NCBI GenBank assembly: GCA_028277405.1
Contig: JANQGH010000026.1
Location: forward strand, 62,001 to 126,000
Source: Alphaproteobacteria bacterium
Lineage (GTDB): Bacteria; Pseudomonadota; Alphaproteobacteria; DSM-16000; Inquilinaceae
Direction: 5' to 3'
DNA: 64,000 bases
Positions 23,660 to 33,383 of the stretch are shown here, in pieces. Under the pieces are notes generated by a model, which ran no database searches, was not told where the DNA came from, and saw nothing but the letters and a program-made list of their open reading frames with translations. Each line of letters begins with the position of its first letter. Position 1 is the first letter of the stretch. The position numbers and the translations under genes were made by a program.

Positions 23660-24973
23660 ATGTCGTCAGCCAGCCTTTCACCGTCCGGAGAAGCCGTCGC
23701 CGATGTGTTCTTCGGTCGAGGTTTGGCCGACCGCGACCCCGAGGTCGCCGACGCGCTGGGTCGCGAGCTTAAGCGTCAGCAGCAGCAGATCGAACTGATC
23801 GCCAGCGAAAACATCGTCTCGCGCGCGGTGTTGGAGGCGCAGGGCTCCGTGCTGACCAACAAGTACGCCGAGGGCTATGCCGGCCGGCGCTACTATGGCG
23901 GTTGCGAATATGTCGATGTCGCCGAGAAGCTGGCGATCGAACGGGCCTGCAAGCTGTTCGATTGCGGGTTCGCCAACGTTCAGCCGCACTCCGGCGCCCA
24001 GGCCAACCAGACCGTCATGCTGGCGCTGCTGAAGCCCGGCGACACGGTCATGGGCATGTCGCTCGCGGCCGGCGGCCACCTGACCCACGGCGCGCCGCCG
24101 AACCTCTCCGGCAAATGGTTCAACGCCGTTCAGTACGGTGTGCGGCGACAGGACGCGCAGATCGACTATGACGAGTTGGCCGAACTGGCGAACGAGCACC
24201 AGCCGGCCCTGATCATCGCCGGTGGTTCGGCCTATCCCCGGCACATCGACTTCGAGCGTTTTCGCCAGATTGCCGACAGCGTCGGTGCCTATCTGATGGT
24301 CGATATGGCCCATTTCGCCGGCTTGGTCGCCGGTGGTGTGCATCCCAGCCCGCTGCCCCATGCCCATGTCGTCACCACGACGACCCACAAGACCTTGCGG
24401 GGGCCGCGCGGCGGCATGGTGCTGACCAATGACGGCGACCTTGCCAAGAAGATCAACTCGGCATTGTTCCCCGGCCTGCAAGGTGGCCCGCTGATGCATG
24501 TGATCGCCGCCAAGGCGGTCGCCTTCGGCGAGGCGCTGACGCCGGAATACAAGGCCTACACGCGCACGGTGATCGACAACGCCAAGATGCTGGCCTCGAC
24601 GCTGCAAAGCGGCGGGCTCGACATCGTGTCGGGCGGCACGGACACCCATCTGGCGCTGGTCGACCTGCGTCCCAAGGGGCTGACCGGCAAGGCGGCCGAG
24701 ACCAGCCTGGAAGAGGCCTACATCACCTGCAACAAGAACGGCGTGCCGTTCGATCCGCAGAAGCCGGCGATCACGTCAGGCATTCGCGTCGGCTCGCCGG
24801 CGGCGACGACCCGAGGCTTCGGCCAGGCCGAATTTCAACAGGTCGGTGAGTTGATGGTCGAAGTCCTGGACGGCCTGGTCGCCAATCCGGACGACAATTC
24901 GACCGTCGAGGCATCGGTGCGGGAACGCGTGACGGCCCTGACCGGACGGTTCCCGATCTATCCGTCGCTGTGA
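23660..24973 (+). CDS. glyA: Serine hydroxymethyltransferase
   Basis: This PLP enzyme converts serine and tetrahydrofolate to glycine and 5,10-methylene-tetrahydrofolate, the main one-carbon source. The 437-residue protein includes [38 protein letters not shown], and the PLP lysine in [30 protein letters not shown] follows near the C-terminus. All match the family at normal length. A GAGGGAGTGAG ribosome-binding region precedes the ATG. It sits between rpiB and nrdR. Confidence 0.97.
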   Translation: MSSASLSPSGEAVADVFFGRGLADRDPEVADALGRELKRQQQQIELIASENIVSRAVLEAQGSVLTNKYAEGYAGRRYYGGCEYVDVAEKLAIERACKLFDCGFANVQPHSGAQANQTVMLALLKPGDTVMGMSLAAGGHLTHGAPPNLSGKWFNAVQYGVRRQDAQIDYDELAELANEHQPALIIAGGSAYPRHIDFERFRQIADSVGAYLMVDMAHFAGLVAGGVHPSPLPHAHVVTTTTHKTLRGPRGGMVLTNDGDLAKKINSALFPGLQGGPLMHVIAAKAVAFGEALTPEYKAYTRTVIDNAKMLASTLQSGGLDIVSGGTDTHLALVDLRPKGLTGKAAETSLEEAYITCNKNGVPFDPQKPAITSGIRVGSPAATTRGFGQAEFQQVGELMVEVLDGLVANPDDNSTVEASVRERVTALTGRFPIYPSL

Positions 24974-25029
24974 TTCCGGTCGTGGAGCGCCGTCCGGCAA
25001 AGCAACAAGAACAAGTCGAGGCATAAGGC

Positions 25030-25491
25030 ATGCGCTGTCCGTTCTGTGGTCACGACGATACCCAGGTGAAGGACTCACGGCCCACAGAGGACAACTCGGC
25101 GATACGACGGCGGCGCTTCTGCCCGGCCTGCGGCGCCCGCTTCACCACCTTCGAACGGATCCAGATCCGCGAGTTGACGGTGGTCAAGTCCGACGGCGAT
25201 CGTGAGCCGTTCGATCGGGACAAGATGTTCCGCTCGCTGCAGATCTCGCTGCGCAAGCGCGATGTCAGCCCGGAACGGATCGAGCGGCTTGTGAACTCGA
25301 TGGTCCGGCAGTTGGAAAGCTCCGGCGAGAGCGACATCCCGTCGAAGGCGATCGGCGAGATGGTCATGAAGGCGCTGGCAACCTTGGACAAGGTCGCCTA
25401 CGTCCGCTATGCCTCCGTCTACAAGGATTTCCGTGAGCCGGGTGAGTTTTCCGACTTCGTCGACAGGCTGAAGATGGATGCGGATGACTAA
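25030..25491 (+). CDS. nrdR: Transcriptional repressor NrdR
   Basis: NrdR represses ribonucleotide reductase genes in response to ATP/dATP. The 153-residue protein starts with the zinc ribbon [17 protein letters not shown] and [14 protein letters not shown], giving four cysteines. The ATP-cone domain follows (about 49-139: [16 protein letters not shown], and later [20 protein letters not shown]). Length and order are standard. The nrdR boxes it would bind lie upstream of nrd operons, which are not in this window. Confidence 0.97.
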   Translation: MRCPFCGHDDTQVKDSRPTEDNSAIRRRRFCPACGARFTTFERIQIRELTVVKSDGDREPFDRDKMFRSLQISLRKRDVSPERIERLVNSMVRQLESSGESDIPSKAIGEMVMKALATLDKVAYVRYASVYKDFREPGEFSDFVDRLKMDADD

Positions 25492-25502
25492 TCGCGAGAC
25501 CC

Positions 25503-26612
25503 ATGGGCGAGGGCGCTGACGCCCATTTCATGTCCATGGCCCTGGCGCTGGCGCGTCGGGGCTTGGGCCGCGTATCGCCAAATCCCGCCGTTGGCTGTGT
25601 CCTGGTCAAGGACGGCGTGGTCGTCGGGCGGGGCTGGACCCAGCCTGGCGGACGCCCGCATGCCGAGGTCGAGGCCCTGGCCCGCGCCGGTGAGGCCGCC
25701 AACGGGGCCACGGCCTATGTCACGCTTGAACCCTGCAGCCATCACGGCAAAACGCCACCCTGCGCCGACGCGCTGATCGCCGCCGGCATTCGCCGCGCCG
25801 TCATTGCGGTTGAAGACCCGGACCCGCGCGTGAATGGGAAGGGCGTGCGGGCCCTGAAGAAGGCCGGCATCGAAGTCGACCTCGGGGTTGGCGAGGTCGA
25901 GGCACGGGCTGTCAATGAAGGATTCTTCAAGCGGGTTCAGCACAAACGGCCAATGGTCACGCTAAAGCTGGCGATGACCCTGGATGGCCGGATCGCGACG
26001 CATACCGGCGAGAGCCAGTGGATCACGGGCGAGCTGGCACGCATGGAGGCCCATCGCCTGCGCGCCACGCACGATGCGATCATGATCGGCAGCGGCACGG
26101 CGCTGGAAGACCGGCCGCGCCTGGACTGCCGCCTGCCGGGCCTGGCGGATCGCTCGCCGATCCGGATCGTCGCCGATCGGCGGCTGCGCTTGCCCCTGAC
26201 GTCGGGTGTTGTCGCATCCGCAAAGGAGACGCCCACTTGGCTGGTGACCTTGCCGGACAGTGATCGCACGCGCCGCGCCGCGTTCGAAGAGTGTGGCGTG
26301 ACCGTTATCCCTGTCGCCCCCGCAGCACCCGGTACCGAAGATATTGACCACGTGCTCTCCGTGTTGGCCGAACGCGGCATCACCCGCCTGCTGGTCGAAG
26401 GCGGTGCCCATTTGGCGGCAACCTTGCTGCAGGCCGACCTGGTCGACCGGTTGGCCTGGTTTCGCGCCGCCAACCTGATCGGCGGCGACGGTCTGCCGGC
26501 GATCGCCGGGTTCGGCGTCGACAAGCTAAACCAGAGCCCGCGCTTCCTGGCGATCGATCGGCGCGTGCTTGGCGACGATATCTGCGAGACTTACGTCCGG
26601 GTCCGAAGCTGA
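25503..26612 (+). CDS. ribD: Bifunctional diaminohydroxyphosphoribosylaminopyrimidine deaminase / 5-amino-6-(5-phosphoribosylamino)uracil reductase
   Basis: RibD carries out the second and third steps of riboflavin synthesis. The N-terminal deaminase domain (about 1-150) has the zinc site HAEVEALARAG and TLEPCSHHGKTPPCADALI. The C-terminal reductase domain (about 150-369) has MVTLKLAMTLDGRIATHTGE and ITRLLVEGGAHLAATLLQA. The protein is full length (369 residues) and starts 11 bp after the nrdR stop. Downstream, the expected ribE is displaced by a gene remnant and an M20 peptidase gene. Confidence 0.95.
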   Translation: MGEGADAHFMSMALALARRGLGRVSPNPAVGCVLVKDGVVVGRGWTQPGGRPHAEVEALARAGEAANGATAYVTLEPCSHHGKTPPCADALIAAGIRRAVIAVEDPDPRVNGKGVRALKKAGIEVDLGVGEVEARAVNEGFFKRVQHKRPMVTLKLAMTLDGRIATHTGESQWITGELARMEAHRLRATHDAIMIGSGTALEDRPRLDCRLPGLADRSPIRIVADRRLRLPLTSGVVASAKETPTWLVTLPDSDRTRRAAFEECGVTVIPVAPAAPGTEDIDHVLSVLAERGITRLLVEGGAHLAATLLQADLVDRLAWFRAANLIGGDGLPAIAGFGVDKLNQSPRFLAIDRRVLGDDICETYVRVRS

Positions 26613-26821
26613 TCGCGATCGCGGCCGGGCCGAAGCTTGTCGTCGAACCGCTTAACCGGGAACTGCGGGTGTTGGAGGCTGGTATGCCCCCAAGTATGGT
26701 GGCGGGCGTGATCGCCATGCGCTATGGCTGTGATGGCGCCGTTGCCTTGGACCTGATGAACGCCAACTTCTTCTTCTGCCTGGCGGCCCTGCCGGTCATC
26801 ATGCTGATCGGCTCTACTTGA
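26600..26821 (+). pseudogene. C-terminal remnant of an AEC-family permease
   Basis: In the +2 frame, running from inside the end of ribD to a TGA at 26819-26821, the translation ends with LNRELRVLEAGMPPSMVAGV followed by IAMRYGCDGAVALDLMNANF. This matches the final helices of auxin-efflux-carrier (AEC) permeases, where 'vLeaaMPsav...a.kYg.d' is highly conserved. There is no plausible start and about 250 upstream residues are missing, so it is a gene fossil. The rest of the 316-bp gap (26822-26928) is A+T-rich and holds no recognisable gene; it may carry the promoter of the next gene. Confidence 0.7.
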
Positions 26822-26928
26822 AGTTACCAAATAACTACTGATCTTATCATGCTGATATCAATTGATTTTCGATCCACGGGGAATCGAGATCACCGTCCGT
26901 TCACCGACATAATTGGACGGTCGGGCCG

Positions 26929-28344
26929 ATGACGCTTCAAACGGCCATCGCGGCGGCTGCCGCGCACATAGACGACGGCGGTTTTGAGCGCGACCTGGCG
27001 CGACGCGTCGCCATCCCGACCGTAAGCCAGCCGCCGATTGAGCGCGCTGCTTGTCAATCCTATCTGGTGGACGAGATGGCACCGGCCCTGACCGCGCTGG
27101 GCTGTGATTGGCGGATCATCGAGAATCCGGTCGAACCCGATTGCCCCGCGCTGATCGCTGACCGTACCGAAGATCCCGCGCTGCCCACCGTCTTCTGCTA
27201 TGGGCACGGCGACGTGGTGCGCGGACTGGACGATCTGTGGCAGGGCGATCTTTCGCCCTGGCGGCTGGAGCGGCGCGGCGACCGGCTCTACGGCCGCGGC
27301 ACCGCCGACAATAAGGGCCAGCATTCAATCGTCATGGCGGCGCAGCGCGCCGTGCTGGAGACGCGCGGACGGCTCGGTTTCAATCTCAGATGGCTGATCG
27401 AGACCGGGGAGGAGGCAGGGTCGGCAGGCCTGCGCGAGATCTGCCGTGCCCATCGCGACGCGCTGGCAGCCGACTTCCTGCTGGCCTCGGACGGCCCGCG
27501 CCTGTCGCCCGGTCGGCCGATGCTGGCCTTGGGCACGCGGGGTACGATCAACTTCACCTTGGGGCTCCATCTGCGCGAGGGCGGCGTCCATTCGGGCAAT
27601 TGGGGCGGCTTGGCGGCCAACCCGGCGACCATTCTGGCGAACGCGCTGGCGTCGATCGCCGACCAGCGTGGTCGCATCGCCATTGCGGACTGGCGGCCGG
27701 ACAGCCTGACACCCGCGGTACGCCGTGCGCTGGCGGCCATCGCGCTTGAGGGGCCCGACGGTGCCTTCGCACCGGACGACCATTGGGGCGAGCATGATCT
27801 GAGCCCGGCTGAGCGCGTGTTCGGCTGGAACAGTTTCGAGGTCTTGGCATTCACGGCCGGCACGCCAGATACGCCGGTGAATGCTATTCCGCCGTCGGCG
27901 GAGGCCCATTGCCAGTTGCGCTTCGTCGTCGGTACGGATGTCGATACGATCTTGCCGGCCTTGCGTGAGCATCTCGATGCCAACGGCTTCGGCGGCATCA
28001 CGATCAGCCAGCCCGACAGCGTCGTCTTCGGTGCGACACGCACCGATCCGGAGTCGGACCTCGTGCTTTGGGCGTCCGCGGTGGCGGAAAGGCAGACCGG
28101 GCGCGCCGTGGACATCCTGCCCAATGTCGGCGGTTCGTTGCCAACCGATGTCTTTGTCGAAGAGTTGGGCCTGCCCATGTTATGGGTGCCGCATTCCTAT
28201 GGCGGCTGTGGCCAGCACGGACCGGACGAGCATCTTCTTTTGCCGCTGGCCCGCGAGGGATTGGAGATCATGACCGCCCTGTTTTGGGATATCGGCGAGG
28301 GCGGGGCGCCCGTCGGCAATCGGGCGGCGCGTGTGCAAGGGTAG
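26929..28344 (+). CDS. M20 family metallopeptidase
   Basis: The 471-residue protein belongs to the M20 dizinc aminoacylase/carboxypeptidase family. Zinc and catalytic residues are visible: the histidine and aspartate of FCYGHGDVV, the bridging aspartate of GRGTADNKGQ, the Glu-Glu of ETGEEAGSAG, and the C-terminal QHGPDEH. A dimerisation (lid) domain lies between. Such enzymes cleave amide or peptide bonds of small substrates such as dipeptides or N-acyl amino acids. It sits inside the riboflavin gene block, 3 bp before ribE, so it may drive ribE transcription although it has no known role in flavin synthesis. Confidence 0.88.
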   Translation: MTLQTAIAAAAAHIDDGGFERDLARRVAIPTVSQPPIERAACQSYLVDEMAPALTALGCDWRIIENPVEPDCPALIADRTEDPALPTVFCYGHGDVVRGLDDLWQGDLSPWRLERRGDRLYGRGTADNKGQHSIVMAAQRAVLETRGRLGFNLRWLIETGEEAGSAGLREICRAHRDALAADFLLASDGPRLSPGRPMLALGTRGTINFTLGLHLREGGVHSGNWGGLAANPATILANALASIADQRGRIAIADWRPDSLTPAVRRALAAIALEGPDGAFAPDDHWGEHDLSPAERVFGWNSFEVLAFTAGTPDTPVNAIPPSAEAHCQLRFVVGTDVDTILPALREHLDANGFGGITISQPDSVVFGATRTDPESDLVLWASAVAERQTGRAVDILPNVGGSLPTDVFVEELGLPMLWVPHSYGGCGQHGPDEHLLLPLAREGLEIMTALFWDIGEGGAPVGNRAARVQG

Positions 28345-28347
28345 GGC

Positions 28348-28965
28348 ATGTTTACCGGCATCATTACCGATATCGGCGAGATCGTTGCAATTGATCGAAA
28401 CGGCGACACGCGCCTGACCCTGTCGACCAGTTTCGATACCGACGCCATCGATCTCGGCGCCTCGATCGCCTGCAATGGCGTTTGCCTGACGGTCACGGAG
28501 AAAACGCCCGGCCGCTTCTCAGTCGACGCATCGGCCGAGACCTTGGCCAAGACGACCATCGGCACCTGGGCGATCGGCACCAAGGTCAATCTGGAGAGGT
28601 CATTGCGGCTCGGCGACGAACTCGGCGGGCACTTGGTCTTCGGTCATGTCGACGGCGTCGCGGAAGTCGTCGATGTCCAACCGGACGGTGACAGTTTGCG
28701 CTGGCGCTTCGCGGTGCCGGCCGGCCTTGAGCGGTTCATAGCACAAAAGGGCTCGGTGGCGCTGAACGGCGTCTCTCTGACCGTGAACGACGTTGAAGGA
28801 ACAGAGTTTGGGGTCAACATCATCCCGCATACCCAGGCCGAGACCACCTTTGGCGCCAACGGCGCGGACGGATCGGTGGCCCTTGGCGACCCGGTTAACC
28901 TTGAGGTCGACATGCTGGCGCGCTATGTCGCTCGCCTGAACGAGGTGAAAGCAACCGACCCATGA
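28348..28965 (+). CDS. ribE: Riboflavin synthase, alpha subunit type
   Basis: It dismutates two 6,7-dimethyl-8-ribityllumazine molecules to riboflavin. The 205-residue protein consists of two similar lumazine-binding barrels. It starts with MFTGIITDIGEI, and the first barrel has SIACNGVCLTVTEK. The second barrel has GHVDGVAEV and VALNGVSLTVND. Normal length. Its stop overlaps the start of the next gene (ATGA). Confidence 0.95.
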   Translation: MFTGIITDIGEIVAIDRNGDTRLTLSTSFDTDAIDLGASIACNGVCLTVTEKTPGRFSVDASAETLAKTTIGTWAIGTKVNLERSLRLGDELGGHLVFGHVDGVAEVVDVQPDGDSLRWRFAVPAGLERFIAQKGSVALNGVSLTVNDVEGTEFGVNIIPHTQAETTFGANGADGSVALGDPVNLEVDMLARYVARLNEVKATDP

Positions 28966-30167
28966 CCGCAGGCTCAAGCGCGCCCGCCACCATCAGCAAG
29001 CAGGCCATCGCCGCCGCCCGCCGCGAGGAAGCGCGGCTGAGCGCCGATGATCAGGAGTTCCTGTCGCCGATCGCCGATCTGATCGAGGAGGCGCGGCGCG
29101 GCCGTATGTTCATCCTGGTCGACGACGAGGATCGGGAGAATGAGGGCGACCTGATCATCCCGGCGGAAACGGCGACGGCCGAGGCCATCAACTTCATGGC
29201 CAAATACGGCCGCGGCCTGATTTGCCTGGCGCTGGAGGCCGAGCGGATTCAGCAGTTGCATCTGCCGCTGATGCGCCAGACCAACGCCTCGCGCCACGGC
29301 ACGGCCTTCACGGTCTCGATCGAGGCGCGCGAGGGCATCACCACGGGCATCTCGGCGGCGGACCGGGCGCACACCGTCGCCGTGGCCATCGACCCGAGCA
29401 AGGGGGCGGATGATCTTGCCACGCCGGGCCACGTCTTTCCGCTGCTGGCGCGGGATGGCGGCGTCCTGGCCCGAGCCGGCCATACGGAGGCCTCCGTCGA
29501 TCTCGCCCGCATGGCGGGGCTGAACCCGTCGGCCGTGATTTGCGAGATCATGAACGACGACGGGTCGATGGCTCGGTTGCCGGACCTGGTCAAGTTCGCC
29601 CAGTTCCACGGCCTGAAGGTCGGCACCATCGCCGATCTGATCGCCTATCGCAGAGGCCGGGAATCGCTGGTCGAGCGGCGCATGGAAGACGTGCTCGACA
29701 GCCGCTATGGCGGCGAATGGCGCATGGTCATCTATGTGAACACGGCCGAATATGCAGAGCATGTCGCGCTGGTTAAGGGCGACCCGTCGGCACCGGGGCC
29801 GGTTCTGGTGCGCATGCACGCGCTCAGTGTTTTGGATGACGTCTTGGGCGGCCGTCGGAGCGCGGGCAGCGACTTGCATGGTGCGATGCAGGCCATCTCG
29901 GACGAGGGAAGGGGTGTCGTCGTGCTGATCCGCGAGCCGCGCCCCGATAGCCTGACGCAGCGCCTATTGGCGCGCCAGCAGGCCACCAAGCCTGATAGCG
30001 GAAAGGAACTGCGCGACTACGGCGTCGGCGCGCAAATCCTGCTCGACCTCGGCGTCCGCGAGATGGAACTGTTGTCGAACCACGAAAAGACGGTAATCGG
30101 GCTTGAGGGGTATGGCCTGACCATCGCCGGCCGTCGGCCGATTCCGCCGCTGAGAGAGAGTGAATGA
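28962..30167 (+). CDS. ribB: 3,4-dihydroxy-2-butanone-4-phosphate synthase with degenerate GTP cyclohydrolase II domain (RibBX-type)
   Basis: The N-terminal domain (about 35-240) is an intact DHBP synthase, with [37 protein letters not shown] and [17 protein letters not shown]. It makes the four-carbon unit of riboflavin from ribulose 5-phosphate. The C-terminal domain resembles GTP cyclohydrolase II ([20 protein letters not shown]), but the zinc motif that should follow the 'vRvHse' strand reads [20 protein letters not shown] and has no cysteine. GTP cyclohydrolase II activity is therefore very unlikely, and a separate ribA should exist elsewhere. Such RibBX hybrids are known in proteobacteria. 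Confidence 0.88.
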   Translation: MTAGSSAPATISKQAIAAARREEARLSADDQEFLSPIADLIEEARRGRMFILVDDEDRENEGDLIIPAETATAEAINFMAKYGRGLICLALEAERIQQLHLPLMRQTNASRHGTAFTVSIEAREGITTGISAADRAHTVAVAIDPSKGADDLATPGHVFPLLARDGGVLARAGHTEASVDLARMAGLNPSAVICEIMNDDGSMARLPDLVKFAQFHGLKVGTIADLIAYRRGRESLVERRMEDVLDSRYGGEWRMVIYVNTAEYAEHVALVKGDPSAPGPVLVRMHALSVLDDVLGGRRSAGSDLHGAMQAISDEGRGVVVLIREPRPDSLTQRLLARQQATKPDSGKELRDYGVGAQILLDLGVREMELLSNHEKTVIGLEGYGLTIAGRRPIPPLRESE

Positions 30168-30604
30168 CCGCCGGACCGCATATCCTGATCGTCGAAGCGC
30201 CGTTCTACGCCGACATTGTCGAAGAGTTGCGCGCCGGTGCTGAGGAGGCCTTGGCGGCGGCCGGCGCGACGGTCGAACATGCCAGCGTGCCGGGCGCGTT
30301 CGAGGTTCCGGCCGTCATCTCCATCGCTGATGACACGGGCCGTTTCGACGGCTATGTCGCGCTGGGCTGCGTCATTCGCGGCGAGACCAGCCACTATGAC
30401 TATGTCTGCGCCGAGAGCGCGCGGGGGCTGCAGGACCTCGCTGTCGAGCGGCGGCTCGCCATCGGCTATGGGATTCTGACCACGGAGAATGATGCGCAAG
30501 CCTGGGTGCGCGCACGGCGCGACGAGAAGAACAAGGGCAGGGACGCGGCCGAAGCGTGCCTGGCCATGATCGCTTTGAAACGCCGTTTCGCCGGGGAGGC
30601 CTGA
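30164..30604 (+). CDS. ribH: 6,7-dimethyl-8-ribityllumazine synthase
   Basis: It condenses the RibB product with the pyrimidine from RibD to form lumazine, the substrate of RibE. The 146-residue protein includes SVPGAFEVPAVI and ALGCVIRGETSHYDYVCAES. The histidine of the latter is the usual general acid/base. Its ATG overlaps the stop of the ribB gene, and nusB follows after 2 bp, so it lies in the core of the operon. Confidence 0.95.
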   Translation: MTAGPHILIVEAPFYADIVEELRAGAEEALAAAGATVEHASVPGAFEVPAVISIADDTGRFDGYVALGCVIRGETSHYDYVCAESARGLQDLAVERRLAIGYGILTTENDAQAWVRARRDEKNKGRDAAEACLAMIALKRRFAGEA

Positions 30605-30606
30605 CC

Positions 30607-31101
30607 TTGGCGGATCGCAAGCCCTCGGCCTCCGCTCGCAGACGCGCGGCCCGTCTGCATGCGGTTCAGGCGCTGTACAACATCGACCGAACCGGTCAGA
30701 GCGCGGACAGCGTGCTGGGCGAGTTCGTGCGCTTTCGCCTTGGCGAGGAGGTCGATGGCGACCGTTATGTCGATCCGGACCGTCCCCTTTTCGCAGCCAT
30801 CGTACGCGGGGTGGTAGAGCGCGAGGCGGATCTGAACCCGATCATTGATGGCGCCCTCGACAAGGGCATGACGGCAGACCGGCTGGAACTGTTGCTGCGC
30901 CTGATCCTGCGGGCGGGGACGTGGGAACTGTTGGCAACGCCCGACGTCGCCGCGCGCATCGTGATCGCCGACTATGTCGACCTGGCCCATGCCTTCTACG
31001 AAGGTAAGGAGCCGGGTATCACCAACGCCGTTCTGGACCGCATCGCCCGCGTGCTGCGCCCGGAAGAACTGGGGGCCGCGACGCAACCCGCCGCGACTTG
31101 A
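30607..31101 (+). CDS. nusB: Transcription antitermination factor NusB
   Basis: NusB pairs with S10 (NusE) and binds boxA RNA to prevent premature termination in rRNA operons. The 164-residue all-helical protein has RRRAARLHAVQALYNID at the start and GALDKGMTADRLELLLRLIL. DVAARIVIADYVDLAHAFYE then leads to the C-terminal EPGITNAVLDRIAR. I chose the TTG at 30607, just after the ribH stop, because GGGGAGG precedes it; an upstream in-frame ATG would add 17 residues overlapping ribH. The link to riboflavin genes is common in proteobacteria. Confidence 0.93.
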   Translation: MADRKPSASARRRAARLHAVQALYNIDRTGQSADSVLGEFVRFRLGEEVDGDRYVDPDRPLFAAIVRGVVEREADLNPIIDGALDKGMTADRLELLLRLILRAGTWELLATPDVAARIVIADYVDLAHAFYEGKEPGITNAVLDRIARVLRPEELGAATQPAAT

Positions 31102-31112
31102 GCGCGCCACGC

Positions 31113-32093
31113 ATGACCAATCTCGGCGAATTCGAACGTATCGAACAGATGCTCCGCCCCTTGGCGGCCGGCGATCCGGGTTCGCTGAACCTGATGGACG
31201 ATGCGGCATTGATCGATGTGGAGCCAGGACAGCAGATCGTCGTTACGACCGATACGATGGTCGACACGGTCCACTTCCTGGCTGGAACGCCGCCGGGCTC
31301 GCTCGCCGCGAAACTGCTGCGCGTCAACCTCTCCGACCTTGCCGCGATGGGCGCTAGGCCCTTTGCCTATCTGCTGACCACGGCACTGCCGCGCAACCTG
31401 GGTGACGATTGGCTGGCCGGGTTCGCCCGAGGGCTGGCCGATGATCAGGAGCGCTTTTCGGTGCATCTGATCGGCGGCGACTCTGTGTCGACGTCGGGAC
31501 AGCTCTCGGTTGGGATCACCGCCCTCGGCCGAGTGCCCTCGGGTCAGGCTTTGTGCCGTGATGGCGCGCGCTCGGGTCATGGCATCTATGTCACGGGCAC
31601 ACCCGGCGATGCGGTGCTCGGCCTTCATCTTCTGCGCCAGAAGCGCACCCATGGCCTGTTAGTTGATGACGCCGAGTATCTGACCGGGCGCTATCAGCGG
31701 CCGACCCCGCGGTTGGAGGTCGGCCAAAGGCTGGTCGGCATCGCCAGCGCCGCGATCGACATCTCCGATGGTCTCGTCGGCGATCTCGGCCACATTTGCA
31801 GCGCGTCCGGCGTTGCGGCGACGGTGGTCGCGAGCCGCTTGCCGCAGTCCAAACCCGCACAAAAACTGTTGGAGCTGAACCCGGAACTGACGCGTACGGC
31901 GTTGGCCGGTGGTGACGACTACGAGTTGTTGTTCACGGTCGCCGGCCAGAACGAGGCGGGCTTGGCGGCGATCAGGGCGGAATGTGGCGTGCCGATCACC
32001 CGCATCGGCGCCATCATCGCGGGAGACACGCCGCGCATCCTGGACGATGCGGGACAGGAGATCGACGGCCTCACCGGCTGGCGCCACTTCTAG
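31113..32093 (+). CDS. thiL: Thiamine-monophosphate kinase
   Basis: It phosphorylates thiamine monophosphate to the active cofactor thiamine pyrophosphate. The protein (about 326 residues) carries LMDDAALIDVEPGQQIVVTT with metal-binding aspartates, LRVNLSDLAAMGARP, and LIGGDSVSTSGQLSVGITAL. AAIDISDGLVGDLGHI and ALAGGDDYELLFT follow. The ATG at 31113 is 11 bp after nusB. A TTG at 31098 overlapping the nusB stop is an alternative that adds five residues. Confidence 0.93.
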   Translation: MTNLGEFERIEQMLRPLAAGDPGSLNLMDDAALIDVEPGQQIVVTTDTMVDTVHFLAGTPPGSLAAKLLRVNLSDLAAMGARPFAYLLTTALPRNLGDDWLAGFARGLADDQERFSVHLIGGDSVSTSGQLSVGITALGRVPSGQALCRDGARSGHGIYVTGTPGDAVLGLHLLRQKRTHGLLVDDAEYLTGRYQRPTPRLEVGQRLVGIASAAIDISDGLVGDLGHICSASGVAATVVASRLPQSKPAQKLLELNPELTRTALAGGDDYELLFTVAGQNEAGLAAIRAECGVPITRIGAIIAGDTPRILDDAGQEIDGLTGWRHF

Positions 32094-32165
32094 CCGGCGC
32101 ACGGGAGGCATGCGAAGACGCGTGCTTGCCCGCGACCGGCCCCTCGTCGCATTGTTGCGGCTGAA

Positions 32166-33383
32166 ATGACCATGACGGAAACCCGGACTTACGACCCGAC
32201 CCGGCGCAACGTGCTGTTGCTGGCGCTATGCCAAGCGCTTGGCATGACCGGCATCTCGGTGCTGATGATCATCGTCGGTCTGGTCGGCTACAGCCTTGCC
32301 ATCGACAAGAGCTTGGCGACGTTGCCGTTGGCCCTCGGATTCGTCGGAACAATGCTGACCACGATCCCGGCCTCGGCACTGATGCGCCGGATTGGCCGGC
32401 GTGCCGGTTTTTCGCTCGGCGCTGTGGTCGGCATCATCAGTGCACTGGTGTCTGCCTACGCCATCTGGACGCAGGATTTCTGGCTCTATGCGGTCGCTGC
32501 CCTCGGCATCGGCATAAAGGGCTCGTTCATCCATTTCTACCGCTTTGCCGCGGCGGATACCGCCAGCGAGGCGTTCCGGCCGAAGGCGATCAGCCTGGTC
32601 TTGGCCGGCGGGGTTGCCGCTGCTTTGGCCGGGGCGCCGTTGGCCCGTGCGACGCGCGAACTGTTCAGTCCGAACCTTTATGTCGGCTGCTATCTGGCGA
32701 TCGCCGTGCTTTCCCTGCTCGCCCTGGTGGTGCTGCAGTTCATTCGCATTCCGCCGCTCACGGCCGAACAGCGCGCCGATCACGGCCGGCCGCTCCGCGT
32801 CATTGCACGGCAGCCGACCTTCATCGTCGCGGTCATGGCGGCGGCCGTCGGCTATGGCGTCATGAGTTTGGTGATGACGACCACGCCGCTCGCCATGGAC
32901 AGCTACGATCACGGCTTCGGTGATACGGCCTGGGTCATTCAATGGCATGCGCTCGCCATGTTCGTGCCCAGCTTCGTTTCCGGCAGCCTGATCAAAAAAT
33001 TCGGCCCCACGCAGATCATCCTCACGGGCGGCTTCATCACGATCGCCTGCGTCATCGTCGCCTTGCTGGGGACCAGCTTTTGGCACTTCTGGCTGGCGCT
33101 GTTCCTGCTCGGGCTGGGCTGGAACTTCATGTTCATCGGCGGAACGACGCTGGCCACCGAGACCTACACTATCGTCGAGCGCAACAAGACCCAGGCGCTG
33201 AACGACTTCATCATCTTCACCACCGTGGCCTGCGCGTCGCTTGCTTCCGGCGCGCTGCATCACTGGTTCGGCTGGCAGGCGGTGGTGATTGGCGTGACGC
33301 CGCTCTTGGCGCTGGCCATGGCGGCCGTTTCGTACCTCCACTTCACCCGACGGGCACCCGCGACACCGGCCGCGGCGGAGTAG
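32166..33383 (+). CDS. Major facilitator superfamily transporter
   Basis: This 405-residue inner-membrane protein has about twelve hydrophobic segments arranged as two six-helix halves. The loop between helices 2 and 3 has the MFS motif-A-like MRRIGRRAGFSLGAVVG. The segment GLGWNFMFIGGTTLATETY in the second half resembles a YdjE/YfkF-type group of uncharacterised MFS proteins. The substrate is unknown. It follows thiL by 72 bp and precedes the pyrophosphatase gene by 178 bp, so co-transcription with either is possible but not shown. Confidence 0.85.
   Translation: MTMTETRTYDPTRRNVLLLALCQALGMTGISVLMIIVGLVGYSLAIDKSLATLPLALGFVGTMLTTIPASALMRRIGRRAGFSLGAVVGIISALVSAYAIWTQDFWLYAVAALGIGIKGSFIHFYRFAAADTASEAFRPKAISLVLAGGVAAALAGAPLARATRELFSPNLYVGCYLAIAVLSLLALVVLQFIRIPPLTAEQRADHGRPLRVIARQPTFIVAVMAAAVGYGVMSLVMTTTPLAMDSYDHGFGDTAWVIQWHALAMFVPSFVSGSLIKKFGPTQIILTGGFITIACVIVALLGTSFWHFWLALFLLGLGWNFMFIGGTTLATETYTIVERNKTQALNDFIIFTTVACASLASGALHHWFGWQAVVIGVTPLLALAMAAVSYLHFTRRAPATPAAAE

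Noticed and set aside
25492..28347. FMN riboswitch for the riboflavin genes
   Set aside because: No RFN-element conserved blocks were seen before ribD or ribE; gaps are too short or A/T-rich without the expected motifs.
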